Shown here piece by piece: positions 54,357 through 62,965 of a DNA stretch of 64,000 bases (within the stretch, counting starts at the first letter, position 1; every line of letters starts with the position of its first letter). The translations under genes were made by a program, and so were the position numbers. The notes beneath the pieces are model-generated. The model saw nothing but the letters and a program-made list of their open reading frames with translations, did no database searches and was not told the origin of the DNA. Origin of the DNA: Chloroflexi bacterium OLB13 (GTDB taxonomy: Bacteria > Chloroflexota > Anaerolineae > Aggregatilineales > Phototrophicaceae); NCBI GenBank assembly GCA_001567485.1, contig JZRA01000009.1, forward strand, positions 1 to 64,000. The letters run 5' to 3'.

Positions 54357-55610
54357 ATGCGATACATGCTCGGGCAAATCTTCTCATCGGTGCGATTTCG
54401 TATCGGCTTCTCTATCTTTGCGTTTATCCTGCTGACGGTACTCATCTACCCGCTTATCATCACCGAGCCGCCGCTGAAGACGATCAGCCGTGGAACGTTC
54501 CTTTCGCCCGGAATTTACGTCAATGTATACGACAGCATCGGATTTTCTCCCCAGTACACGCTGCTGCTTGACGGGGCGGCCGAGCGGCGCATCGCAGCGA
54601 AGTTGAACGCTGACGACCGCGCATCCATGAAGGAATGGCTGGTCAAGGCGGGGCTGCCTGAAGAGTCCATCGACACACAGGACACCGCGGCGCTGCTGGA
54701 GGTGTGGCACGCCAACTTCGACCCCACCATCCGGCTTCCGGGGATGACCAACGCCGACCGCAATTACTACATCCGCCTCAACACGGCGCTTGATGGGCTG
54801 TTGGCGACCGAAGGCGCGACGATCGCTGTGCCTGATGCGACCACCGGGGCGCTGAAAGAACAAGCGGTGGTCGATCAAACCAGCTACGTCAACATCTACG
54901 AGGTGCCGAACTCACGTGTGTTTCCACTGGGGACAGACAACTTCGGGCGTGATGTCTTGACTGAGTTGGTGGCAGCGACCGGGGTCTCGTTGATTATCGG
55001 CTTCGTGGCTGGAACAGTAGCGACGGTCATCGGGCTGCTGCTGGGCCTGATTTCGGGGTTCTTGGGTGGTTTCGTGGACGACGCGATCATCTTCGTCACG
55101 AATCTGTTCACGGTGATCCCCAGCTTCATCATCTTGATCCTGATTACGTTTAGCATCGGTCAGGACAAGCGCGGGGCGATCACTATCGCGGTAGTGATCG
55201 GTTTGACGTCATGGGTCTGGACGACGCGGGCCGTCCGCGCGCAGGTGATTTCACTGCGCAATCGCGACCACGTCAACCTCTCGCGACTGTCCGGGCATTC
55301 GACCGCCTACATCTTAATGGCCGACATCTTCCCGTATATTGCTTCCTACGTCGTGATGGCGTTCATCCTTCAGGTCTCGTCGGGCATTCTGGCCGAGGCC
55401 GGCTTGTCCATTCTGGGGCTGGGGCCGCGGACGACAGAAGTGCCGACGCTCGGGCTGATGATGAACTGGGGCATGATCTATCAGGCGCATATTCTAGGCA
55501 AGTGGTGGGCCTACTTCCCCGTGATTCTCGTGATCGCGCTGATTACCTTCTCGCTGAACTTGATGCAAACCGGTCTCGACCGGGTCTTCAACCCAACCCT
55601 GAGAGAATGA
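54357..55610 (+). CDS. ABC permease (DppC-like) with large extracellular loop
   Basis: This 417-residue membrane subunit is over 100 residues longer than usual DppC proteins. The first helix (about 16-36) is followed by about 165 extracytoplasmic residues (36-205) before [14 protein letters not shown], where typical members have 50-70. The insertion is polar and helical ([37 protein letters not shown]). The rest is normal, including [22 protein letters not shown] and [12 protein letters not shown]. The loop faces the binding protein and may form a docking platform. Start at ATG 54357, 10 bases after the upstream stop. Confidence 0.9.
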   Translation: MRYMLGQIFSSVRFRIGFSIFAFILLTVLIYPLIITEPPLKTISRGTFLSPGIYVNVYDSIGFSPQYTLLLDGAAERRIAAKLNADDRASMKEWLVKAGLPEESIDTQDTAALLEVWHANFDPTIRLPGMTNADRNYYIRLNTALDGLLATEGATIAVPDATTGALKEQAVVDQTSYVNIYEVPNSRVFPLGTDNFGRDVLTELVAATGVSLIIGFVAGTVATVIGLLLGLISGFLGGFVDDAIIFVTNLFTVIPSFIILILITFSIGQDKRGAITIAVVIGLTSWVWTTRAVRAQVISLRNRDHVNLSRLSGHSTAYILMADIFPYIASYVVMAFILQVSSGILAEAGLSILGLGPRTTEVPTLGLMMNWGMIYQAHILGKWWAYFPVILVIALITFSLNLMQTGLDRVFNPTLRE

Positions 55611-56632
55611 CGACGCCAATGACAAGAGCCATGCTAGAAGTCAACGAGCTGACGACACGCTACATCACGCGGTTTCGTGAGAGCATCTATGCCGTCGATC
55701 ATGTGTCGCTCTCGGTCGGGGATGGGAAATCGCTGGGGATCGCGGGGGAATCGGGCTGTGGCAAGTCTACGCTCGCGCTGAGCTTGATCGGCTATTACTT
55801 CCCGCCGCTGCACTACACCAGCGGGGAGATCATCATCGATGGGCGCACGATCACGGGCATGGATCCGGACGAAGTGCGCAAGACCATCTTGGGGCGCGAG
55901 ATTTCGTATATCCCGCAGGCAGCGATGAACGCGCTCAACCCGACGCAGCGCATCATCCACTTCATCGAGGACGTCGTCTTAGCGCACCATCCGGGGACGC
56001 CCAAGAAAGAGATCTACGAGCGCGCACGGGAGCGTTTCGAGCTGTTGGGGCTGCCGGCTTCGGTGCTGCAAAAGTACCCGGTCGAGCTGTCGGGCGGGAT
56101 GAAGCAGCGTACCGTGATCGCGACCTCGGTTATCCTGTCGCCGAAAGTTCTGATCGCCGATGAGCCGTCGTCGGCGTTGGACGTCACCTCGCAAAAGATG
56201 GTCATCAAGATGATCCTCGATCTGATGGACAAAGGTATCATCAAATCACTGGTGTTCATCACGCATGAGCTGCCGCTGCTGTACAACGTCACCGACGACA
56301 TCATGGTGATGTATGCGGGGCAGGTGGTGGAAATCGGCTCGGCCGACGAGATCGTGTTCGACTCGGTTCACCCGTATACGCGGGCACTGATGGGGTCGAT
56401 TATCGTGCCGGAAAAGGGCCTGCGTGATGTCAAGCTGACGGCTATTCCGGGCACGCCGCCCAACCTGAAGAACCCGCCGTCGGGGTGCCGGTTTGCCGAT
56501 CGCTGTAAGTATGTCCGGCCGGAATGCCGTGTCGCGCCCGTTGACCTGCACGAAACCGCCAGCGGCCGGGTTTACCGCTGCATTATTCCCGAACAAGAGT
56601 TGAGGACGCTGTATGAACATGAAAAGCGATGA
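55607..56632 (+). CDS. Dipeptide/oligopeptide-type ABC ATPase (DppD-like)
   Basis: This 341-residue ATPase has Walker [11 protein letters not shown]-loop [11 protein letters not shown], signature [16 protein letters not shown], Walker B VLIADEP and FITHEL. The C-terminal motif [16 protein letters not shown] is the DppD/OppD type that can hold an iron-sulfur cluster. ATG 55607 overlaps the preceding stop (ATGA). It may also power the ATPase-less importer at 45.1-48.9 kb. Confidence 0.93.
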   Translation: MTTPMTRAMLEVNELTTRYITRFRESIYAVDHVSLSVGDGKSLGIAGESGCGKSTLALSLIGYYFPPLHYTSGEIIIDGRTITGMDPDEVRKTILGREISYIPQAAMNALNPTQRIIHFIEDVVLAHHPGTPKKEIYERARERFELLGLPASVLQKYPVELSGGMKQRTVIATSVILSPKVLIADEPSSALDVTSQKMVIKMILDLMDKGIIKSLVFITHELPLLYNVTDDIMVMYAGQVVEIGSADEIVFDSVHPYTRALMGSIIVPEKGLRDVKLTAIPGTPPNLKNPPSGCRFADRCKYVRPECRVAPVDLHETASGRVYRCIIPEQELRTLYEHEKR

Positions 56633-57428
56633 CATTATCCTGAGCGGAAAAGGCGTCACCAAAATCTACGGATTCGGGCCTAATCGCACGGTCGCCGTCG
56701 ATCATGTCGACTTCAGCTTCAAGCGAGGGGAAGTCATCTCGATCGTCGGTGAGTCGGGCAGTGGCAAAACCACGCTGGCGAAGATGCTGCTCGGCCTGAC
56801 GTCGCTTTCCGACGGCCAGATCTACTTCGAGGGGAAACTGCGCGATATCCGCACGCATCGTCAGAAGCGAGAATACTGGAAGAACTGCCAAGCGATCTTT
56901 CAGGATCCGTTCGCCTCGTTCAACATCTTTCGCAAGATCGACGCGGTGCTGCTGGACTGTATCCGCCTGCGTCACGGCCGCCGGCTTCCCGACGAACAGA
57001 AGGTCGAGATGATGCGGGAGGCGTGCCGGTTCGTCAACCTCAAGTGGGAGGAGCTGACGAATAAGTACCCGTTCGAGCTGTCAGGCGGGCAGCAGCAGCG
57101 TCTGATGATCGCGCGCATCTTCTTGCTCAGGCCCAAGATTCTGCTGGCGGACGAGCCGACGTCGATGATCGATGCGTGTTCACGCGCGACCATCCTCGAC
57201 ATGCTGATGGACTTGCGCAGCGAAATCGGCATGACGCCGATCTTCATCACCCACGATATCGGGCTGGCGTATTACGTGTCCGATACCGTCTACATCATGG
57301 AACACGGCCGCTTCGTCGAAAGCGGCTCGGCCGACGACGTGATCCTACGGCCGAAAGAGGCGTACACCCGGCGGCTGCTCGATGACGTGCCCAAACTCCA
57401 TGAGGAGTGGGATCTGTCGACGGTGTGA
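56613..57428 (+). CDS. Dipeptide/oligopeptide-type ABC ATPase (DppF-like)
   Basis: This 271-residue ATPase completes the importer. It has Walker [11 protein letters not shown]-loop FQDPFASFN, signature [16 protein letters not shown], Walker B ILLADEP and FITHDI. It overlaps the upstream ATPase gene by 20 bases, indicating coupled translation. Confidence 0.93.
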   Translation: MNMKSDDIILSGKGVTKIYGFGPNRTVAVDHVDFSFKRGEVISIVGESGSGKTTLAKMLLGLTSLSDGQIYFEGKLRDIRTHRQKREYWKNCQAIFQDPFASFNIFRKIDAVLLDCIRLRHGRRLPDEQKVEMMREACRFVNLKWEELTNKYPFELSGGQQQRLMIARIFLLRPKILLADEPTSMIDACSRATILDMLMDLRSEIGMTPIFITHDIGLAYYVSDTVYIMEHGRFVESGSADDVILRPKEAYTRRLLDDVPKLHEEWDLSTV

Positions 57429-57492
57429 CCGCGATGCGCTGATGCGAGTGTGCGATCTGCTGACATTTGCCGTTCATTCGTGGCGTTGTATC

Positions 57493-57608
57493 TAAGCCGG
57501 TGTTCGTAAGTCGAGAGATTCGGTCTCCCATCTTGCACCGTTAGTCGAGCTATACGGCGCGGCGTTTTCTCATCACTCATCACTCAACACTTTCAACTTC
57601 GTGCTTAG
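57493..57608. repeat. Second copy of the dispersed repeat
   Basis: This 116 base unit matches 42217-42325 (about 94 % by eye, plus a 7 base gap). It ends in the same inverted-repeat sequence but lacks the left arm found at 42.1 kb. It lies in the 390 base gap between two transporter operons and may be a decayed or solo element. Confidence 0.7.
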
Positions 57609-57652
57609 GGCATCCAGCGCGCTTGAGCATGAAATCGACGCGGAGATTGGCA

Positions 57653-57732
57653 CAAGTTCTCCCGTGACTTATAGAACTTGGTTATAAGGTGTCACTGTAC
57701 TTAAAGCAGAATTCGCTCCGACTGAATATAAT
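57653..57732 (+). promoter_or_regulatory. Candidate operator and -10 before the sugar ABC operon
   Basis: CAAGTTCT (57653-57660) and AGAACTTG (57673-57680) form a perfect 8 bp inverted repeat with a 12 base gap. CTTATA at 57668-57673 and TATAAG at 57683-57688 overlap it as a second inverted pair. TATAAT at 57727-57732 could be a -10, with no good -35. The first gene starts at 57819. Confidence 0.35.
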
Positions 57733-57818
57733 GTCCGTACGTTCCGGGTCGCCATCACATGCCTGTTTGGCGTCGCTTGGCTCCGAGGACGAAGTGGCAA
57801 TATAAGGAGGGATTAGAA

Positions 57819-59153
57819 ATGGTCAAGGTCTTTCGTTTGTTGCTGGTGGTCGGCTTGATGCTCTCTGGCATTGCAACAGCCGCCCAAGAAGAAGTCACCA
57901 TTACTGCACGTTGTCAAGCTAACATCGCCGGTGGCGAAGGTTGGCGGTGTGACAACTTCGCCGCTGTCGAGGAGCAGGTTGAGCAGGAGCTTGGCATCAA
58001 CCTCACGCTTAACATCATTCAGGACAGCAAAGGATGGGCCGATTACAAAACGGAGTTTGTGCTGGCCGCCGAGGCCGGTGAAGCGCCGGACATCATCTTG
58101 TCGGGCCACGAAGATATCGGCGCGTGGGCTGCGGCGGGCTTAATCATCCCGCTGGACGACCTGATCGCGCAGCACGAGGAATTCGCCGATGTCGTGCCCA
58201 ATCTGTGGGTGTCGCAGACGTACGACGGCAAGATTTGGGGCATTCCGCAGGATGCTGAGGCGCGCCCGATCTTCTACAGCAAGCTGCTGCTGTCCGACTT
58301 GGGCTGGAGCGACGAGGAGATCGCGTCCCTGCCTGAACGTGTCCGGACGGGCGAGTTCACGTTCGAGGATATGCTCGCCACCGCGGAACAGGCCGTTGCA
58401 GAAGGCGTCGTGGAACCCGGTAAGGGCTACTATCACCGTTGGGGCAACGGGTTTGATTGGCTGCCATACTACCTCGGCAACGGCGGCGAGATCATGACTG
58501 AAGACGGTCAACTGGTCTTCGATCGGGATGCAGCGCTGGCCGCTTACGAACTGATCGGGAGCTTCGTCAAGCGCGGTGTCACGCCAGAGACGATGATCGG
58601 CACCGAGTCGTCGGCGATCTATGCCGAGTTCGCGCCGGCCGAAAACGTGCTGTTCTATCAGGGCGGCACGTGGCAGTGGGCCGATTGGGCGCGCAATTAC
58701 GTCGCCGACCTCGGCGGTAACGACTTCCTGCTTGAAAACGTCGGCCTGATGCTGTTCCCAGCGATGAATGACGGCGTGCCCCTCTCGCTGACACATCCGC
58801 TGTCTTACATGATCAGCAGCGGCAGCGAACATCCCGACGTGGCGATGGCGCTGCTGGCGGCGGTCACTACGCCGGAAGCCAACAACCGCCACGCCATCGA
58901 CAGCTTCCACCTCGGTATCCTGACCACGCAGGTCGAGTCCGAGGCGTACGCGGCCAACCCGGTGCTGAGCGGGGCGCACTACATGCTGGACTACACCCGC
59001 TTCGCGCCGAATACGCCGTTCTACAGCGCGTGGTCGAATGCGTACTGGGCAGGCATTCAGGCGGCGCATACCGGCACACCGGCCGAAGAAGCGGTGGAAC
59101 TGGCGGTGACTCAGCTTCAGAATGAACTGGGCGATCAGATCGTTATCCGCTAG
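57819..59153 (+). CDS. ABC transporter solute-binding protein, family 1 (sugar type)
   Basis: Family-1 binding proteins deliver sugars or glycerophospho-compounds to MalFG-type permeases. The 444-residue protein has a signal peptide ending IATAAQ without a lipobox Cys, then DYKTEFVLAAEAGEAPDIILSGHEDIGAWAAAGLIIPLDDLIAQ, typical of this family, and VLFYQGGTWQWADW. The C-terminus ends ELGDQIVIR. AAGGAGG lies 8 bases before ATG 57819. Gene order (binding protein, two permeases, MalK-type ATPase, glycerophosphodiesterase-domain protein) recalls ugp, so glycerophosphodiesters are one possible ligand; an oligosaccharide is another. Confidence 0.92.
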   Translation: MVKVFRLLLVVGLMLSGIATAAQEEVTITARCQANIAGGEGWRCDNFAAVEEQVEQELGINLTLNIIQDSKGWADYKTEFVLAAEAGEAPDIILSGHEDIGAWAAAGLIIPLDDLIAQHEEFADVVPNLWVSQTYDGKIWGIPQDAEARPIFYSKLLLSDLGWSDEEIASLPERVRTGEFTFEDMLATAEQAVAEGVVEPGKGYYHRWGNGFDWLPYYLGNGGEIMTEDGQLVFDRDAALAAYELIGSFVKRGVTPETMIGTESSAIYAEFAPAENVLFYQGGTWQWADWARNYVADLGGNDFLLENVGLMLFPAMNDGVPLSLTHPLSYMISSGSEHPDVAMALLAAVTTPEANNRHAIDSFHLGILTTQVESEAYAANPVLSGAHYMLDYTRFAPNTPFYSAWSNAYWAGIQAAHTGTPAEEAVELAVTQLQNELGDQIVIR

Positions 59154-59285
59154 TCCATTCGTATCAGCCAACACCGATGGGCGCGTATACCGTGCCCATC
59201 GGTGTCAACCCACGCGCGCGCACTCCGGCTTCACACAGCCGTGGCCGCGCATCATGGACTGCTGGTTCGAACAGGTCGACTTCGT

Positions 59286-60245
59286 ATGAATATGAACACC
59301 TCCGCCCGCGCCCGAACTGCGCCGACGCGGCCGAACCTTACGGCATACGCATTTCTCGCGCCGGTTGCGATCCTCGTGGTGCTGTTCTTCATCATCCCCG
59401 CTTTGCTGGTGATCTATATCAGCATGACCGATCTGGCGACGGCCAACTTTACGTCCGATGTCGGTCAGATGACCTTCATTGGCCTCAAGAATTACGAGAC
59501 GCTGTTCTCGGATCCGTACGCGCGCAAGATCTTCTTCAACACGGTGTTCTATGTGTTGGTGACGTTGTCTTTGTTCAACGTGGGTGGCGCGCTGGTGGTT
59601 GCGCTGTTGACCGCGCATATCAACCGCCGCGCCGGGTTCTTCTTTCGCGCGTTGTGGCTGCTTCCGCGCCTGATGACCTCCACGGTTTATATCCTGATGT
59701 GGGAGCGCATGGTCGCGGATCCTCCGTACGGTATCCTCAATCAGTTGTTCGGTGTGGCGGGCTATGGCACGGTAGCGTTCAACACCAACCACATTTGGAC
59801 ATTCGTGATCCTCGTGAACGGGATCATCGGCATCTCGTTTGGCATGATTATCTTTACGTCGGCCATCGAGTCGATCTCCAAGGACATCATGAACGCCTCG
59901 CTGGTGGATGGATCAACCGCCATGCAGCGCATTCGATATGTCATCTTGCCGCTGATGCGTTGGCCTCTGCTGTTCGTCTTGAGCTATCAGACGTTGTCGC
60001 TGTTGACATCTTATGAAGAGATCTTGTTGTTTACCAACGGTGGCCCGGGCGTCTATCAGACCGAGGTATGGGCGCTGACCGCGTTCCATCGCGCGCTGTC
60101 GAACTACTTCGGCAATGCGCAGTGGGGCTATGGCTCGGCGTTCGCTGTGGTGCTGGTCATCGTCGGTATCGTCCTTGCGATCCTCTATCTGCGTATCTTC
60201 CGGTTCCGCGAGCTGGTCTCAGAGCCGAAGATCGAGAACTTGTAA
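59286..60245 (+). CDS. Sugar-type ABC permease (MalF/UgpA-like)
   Basis: This 319-residue membrane subunit has six predicted helices, the first at about 20-42 (AYAFLAPVAILVVLFFIIPALLVIYISMTDL). The outer loop has FIGLKNYETLFSD and the cytosolic EAA-like coupling loop is MNASLVDGSTAMQRIRYVILPLM. ATG 59286 precedes a short polar N-terminus; an earlier reading adds unrelated residues. It pairs with the PDZ-containing permease downstream. Confidence 0.92.
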   Translation: MNMNTSARARTAPTRPNLTAYAFLAPVAILVVLFFIIPALLVIYISMTDLATANFTSDVGQMTFIGLKNYETLFSDPYARKIFFNTVFYVLVTLSLFNVGGALVVALLTAHINRRAGFFFRALWLLPRLMTSTVYILMWERMVADPPYGILNQLFGVAGYGTVAFNTNHIWTFVILVNGIIGISFGMIIFTSAIESISKDIMNASLVDGSTAMQRIRYVILPLMRWPLLFVLSYQTLSLLTSYEEILLFTNGGPGVYQTEVWALTAFHRALSNYFGNAQWGYGSAFAVVLVIVGIVLAILYLRIFRFRELVSEPKIENL

Positions 60246-60258
60246 CGGGAGGCACGAG

Positions 60259-61848
60259 ATGAGTCACGCACAACGTGCGCCCCAATCCCCCCAAACGCCG
60301 CAGATGGCTGAACCGCTGAGTACCGTAGCAGATACCGTGATTCGAGCCGTGCGCGGCGCGCTGATTACGGCGGCAGTGTTGATCGTGCTGGCGCTGTTCT
60401 TCGGACGGCTGTTCGGCCCACTGTGGAAGTCGCTGAACGTCGACGAGTCCTTTAGTCAGACACTCGCCGGGCTTGCGTCACTGCTGCTGCCGTTGGCGGT
60501 TTACCTCGCGCTTGGGATGGGCGCACGGGCGCATCGTAAGCGGAGCACGACGCAGGCAGCGGTCATCACGATTGCGCTGGCGACGGTCGCGGTGGCAATC
60601 TTCTATATCCTCAATACCAGTCAAGGCGCAGGGGCCGCGGCGGAACAGTCCTCGCTGCAATTTGCGGCCACACAGACCGCCGATGGGATCGTGGTCGACG
60701 CGATCGAGCCGGGCGGCGCGGCTGAGCTGGCGGGACTGCTGCCCGGCGATGTCATCACGGCGCTGCGGCGTGACCCGATCACGCTGGCGCAGCTCGAAAG
60801 CGCGGTCGCGGAATCCGAACCCGATACGCCGTTTCGGCTGAGGCTGCTGCGCGCAGGCGAGGAGATGCAGCTCACGGTGCGCACGGTGGCGGTCGCGGTC
60901 GAATCCGCCGGCCTCAAGCTAGGCCCCATCGCGGCAGCGTGGATCGGCGGCGCTGCGGTGGCGCTGATCGGCCTGTTCGGCCCGCCGGGGTGGGCGCCGT
61001 ATATTCTGCTCACCGTGTCGCTGTCGCCGCTGATCCTCGGCTTCGCTTGGCTGGCCGTTGCCACCGTGTCGTATCGCACGCAGGGGCTGCTGCCGATAGA
61101 CGCGCAGGGCAACGTGGGCGGGTTGACGCTGGAGAACTGGAGCTTTCTGGGTATCGGCGGCGAAGCGCCAGCGACCCCGATTTGGAGCTACGCGGCGAAT
61201 TCGCTGTTCATCGCCATGCTGATGACGGGCGTCACGCTCGTGCTGAGTTCGATGGCGGGTTATGCGCTGTCGCGTATGGAGTTCTCCGGGCGGCGTTTCT
61301 TCTTGTCGCTGACCTTGATCCTGCACAGCTTCCCGGCGGTGACGCTGCTTATCCCGGTGTATCTGGTGCTGCTCAACCTCGGAAAAATCCCGCTCATCGG
61401 CCCGCATATCGGGTTTAATTCGATCGGCGGGATCGCGCTCGTGATGATCGCGTTCGGGCTGCCGTTCGGCGTGTGGCTGATGAAGGGGTTCTTCGACAAC
61501 ATCTCGTGGGATATGGAACGTTCCGCGTTGATCGACGGTGCAAGCCGCTGGCGCACGTTCTGGGAGATCATCCTGCCGCAGATTCGGCCCGGCCTGCTGG
61601 CGTTGGGCATCTTCTCGTTCATCGGCGGGTGGAATGCGTACCTGATCCCGGCGATTTTCAGCATCGGAACGAAGGCCGCGAACCTGCCCGTATATATTCG
61701 CACACTGACGGGTGATACCAATGCGGTCAACTGGAATCAGGTTGTGGCCGTCGGCGTATTTCAGATGATCCCGATCCTTGTGATCTTCGTATTTGCGCAG
61801 GAATACCTGCTCAACATCTATTCGGGGGGCAGTAAGGGCAGTTCCTAG
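60259..61848 (+). CDS. Sugar-type ABC permease (MalG/UgpE-like) with extracytoplasmic PDZ domain
   Basis: This 529-residue protein is nearly twice the usual MalG length. The C-terminal half (about 245-529) is a normal MalG-type permease with GLTLENWSFLG in its outer loop, TMs, and the EAA loop MERSALIDGASRWRTFWEIILPQ. The N-terminal half adds helices at about 34-52, 69-87 and 100-118, a PDZ domain at 132-215 (DGIVVDAIEPGGAAELAG then LLPGDVITALRRDP), and a further helix at 222-241. Positive residues (AHRKR at 91-95, GRR at 344-346) place the PDZ domain outside the membrane, beside the binding-protein docking face. GGGAGG lies 6 bases before ATG 60259. No frame break or second start separates the halves. 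Confidence 0.93.
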   Translation: MSHAQRAPQSPQTPQMAEPLSTVADTVIRAVRGALITAAVLIVLALFFGRLFGPLWKSLNVDESFSQTLAGLASLLLPLAVYLALGMGARAHRKRSTTQAAVITIALATVAVAIFYILNTSQGAGAAAEQSSLQFAATQTADGIVVDAIEPGGAAELAGLLPGDVITALRRDPITLAQLESAVAESEPDTPFRLRLLRAGEEMQLTVRTVAVAVESAGLKLGPIAAAWIGGAAVALIGLFGPPGWAPYILLTVSLSPLILGFAWLAVATVSYRTQGLLPIDAQGNVGGLTLENWSFLGIGGEAPATPIWSYAANSLFIAMLMTGVTLVLSSMAGYALSRMEFSGRRFFLSLTLILHSFPAVTLLIPVYLVLLNLGKIPLIGPHIGFNSIGGIALVMIAFGLPFGVWLMKGFFDNISWDMERSALIDGASRWRTFWEIILPQIRPGLLALGIFSFIGGWNAYLIPAIFSIGTKAANLPVYIRTLTGDTNAVNWNQVVAVGVFQMIPILVIFVFAQEYLLNIYSGGSKGSS

Positions 61849-61879
61849 CCTGCTGCTGCGAAAGAAGGCGAGACATCTC

Positions 61880-62959
61880 ATGCAGGTCGATATTCAGAAC
61901 CTGACCAAGAAGTTCGGCGACGTCACAGCAGTGGCGGACGTGTCGCTGGACATCCGCGACGGCGAATTCGTGGCATTCCTCGGGCCATCCGGGTGTGGCA
62001 AAACGACCACGCTGCTGATGCTGGCGGGCATCTACAAGCCCACCGATGGCACGATCACCTTCGGCGAGCGGATCGTTAACCTTGTGCCGCCGCGCGAACG
62101 CAATATCGGCATGGTGTTTCAGAGCTATGCGCTGTACCCGCACATGACGGTGTTCGGTAATATCGCGTACCCACTTAAGCTCAAGAACGTGTCGCGCGCC
62201 GACCAGCAGGAGCGTGTCAAGCGCGTTGCCGACGTGATGGGGATTGGTGAGCTGCTCGACCGCAAGCCGGCACAGCTTTCCGGCGGTCAGCAGCAGCGCG
62301 TCGCGCTGGGCCGCGCACTGGTCAAAGAGCCGGACATCCTGCTGTTTGACGAACCGTTGTCCAACCTCGATGCGCGCCTGCGCTTGACGATGCGCGCGGA
62401 GATCAAGGCGCTGCAAAAACGACTTGGCATCACGTCGGTGTACGTCACGCACGATCAGGTTGAGGCGCTGACGATGGCCGACCGTATCGCGGTGATGAAC
62501 AAGGGGCGGCTTGAGGCGTATGCCACGCCGGAGGATCTGTACGATCATCCGCGCACGACGTTCATCGCCAACTTCGTCGGGAATCCGCCGATCAATATGG
62601 TCGATGTCGAACTGGCGCAGGAGAACGGGCAGGTCGTGGCGCGCTGCGCGGCATTCACGGTGCCGCTAGACAGCGAGCGTGTTCGCAAGGCGGTGGCGCA
62701 TGGGCGTAAACTAACGATGGGAATCCGCGCTGAAGACATCACGCTCGGCGACGATGCTGCGCTGACCGGCGAGGTATACGCGGTCGAGCCGTTGGGACGA
62801 GAGGATATGCTGGATGTGCGTATCGGGGCAGAGAGCTTTTTCGCGCTGGCGACGCCCCAACAGCGGATGCGCGCCGGCGACCGGATCGGCCTTCATATCG
62901 ACGCGGAACGCCTCCAATTTTTTGACCCTGCGACCGGCAAATCCGTCCTCTGGGAGTAA
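61880..62959 (+). CDS. MalK/UgpC-type ABC ATPase
   Basis: This 359-residue ATPase drives the sugar-type importer. It has Walker A GPSGCGKTT, Q-loop VFQSYALYPHMTVF, signature [16 protein letters not shown], Walker B ILLFDEPLSNLDA, switch His in VTHDQVEALTMAD and a C-terminal OB-type regulatory domain (about 240-359, MGIRAEDITLG). Such ATPases often serve several importers. It starts 31 bases after the PDZ permease stop. Confidence 0.94.
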   Translation: MQVDIQNLTKKFGDVTAVADVSLDIRDGEFVAFLGPSGCGKTTTLLMLAGIYKPTDGTITFGERIVNLVPPRERNIGMVFQSYALYPHMTVFGNIAYPLKLKNVSRADQQERVKRVADVMGIGELLDRKPAQLSGGQQQRVALGRALVKEPDILLFDEPLSNLDARLRLTMRAEIKALQKRLGITSVYVTHDQVEALTMADRIAVMNKGRLEAYATPEDLYDHPRTTFIANFVGNPPINMVDVELAQENGQVVARCAAFTVPLDSERVRKAVAHGRKLTMGIRAEDITLGDDAALTGEVYAVEPLGREDMLDVRIGAESFFALATPQQRMRAGDRIGLHIDAERLQFFDPATGKSVLWE

Positions 62960-62965
62960 CACGCA

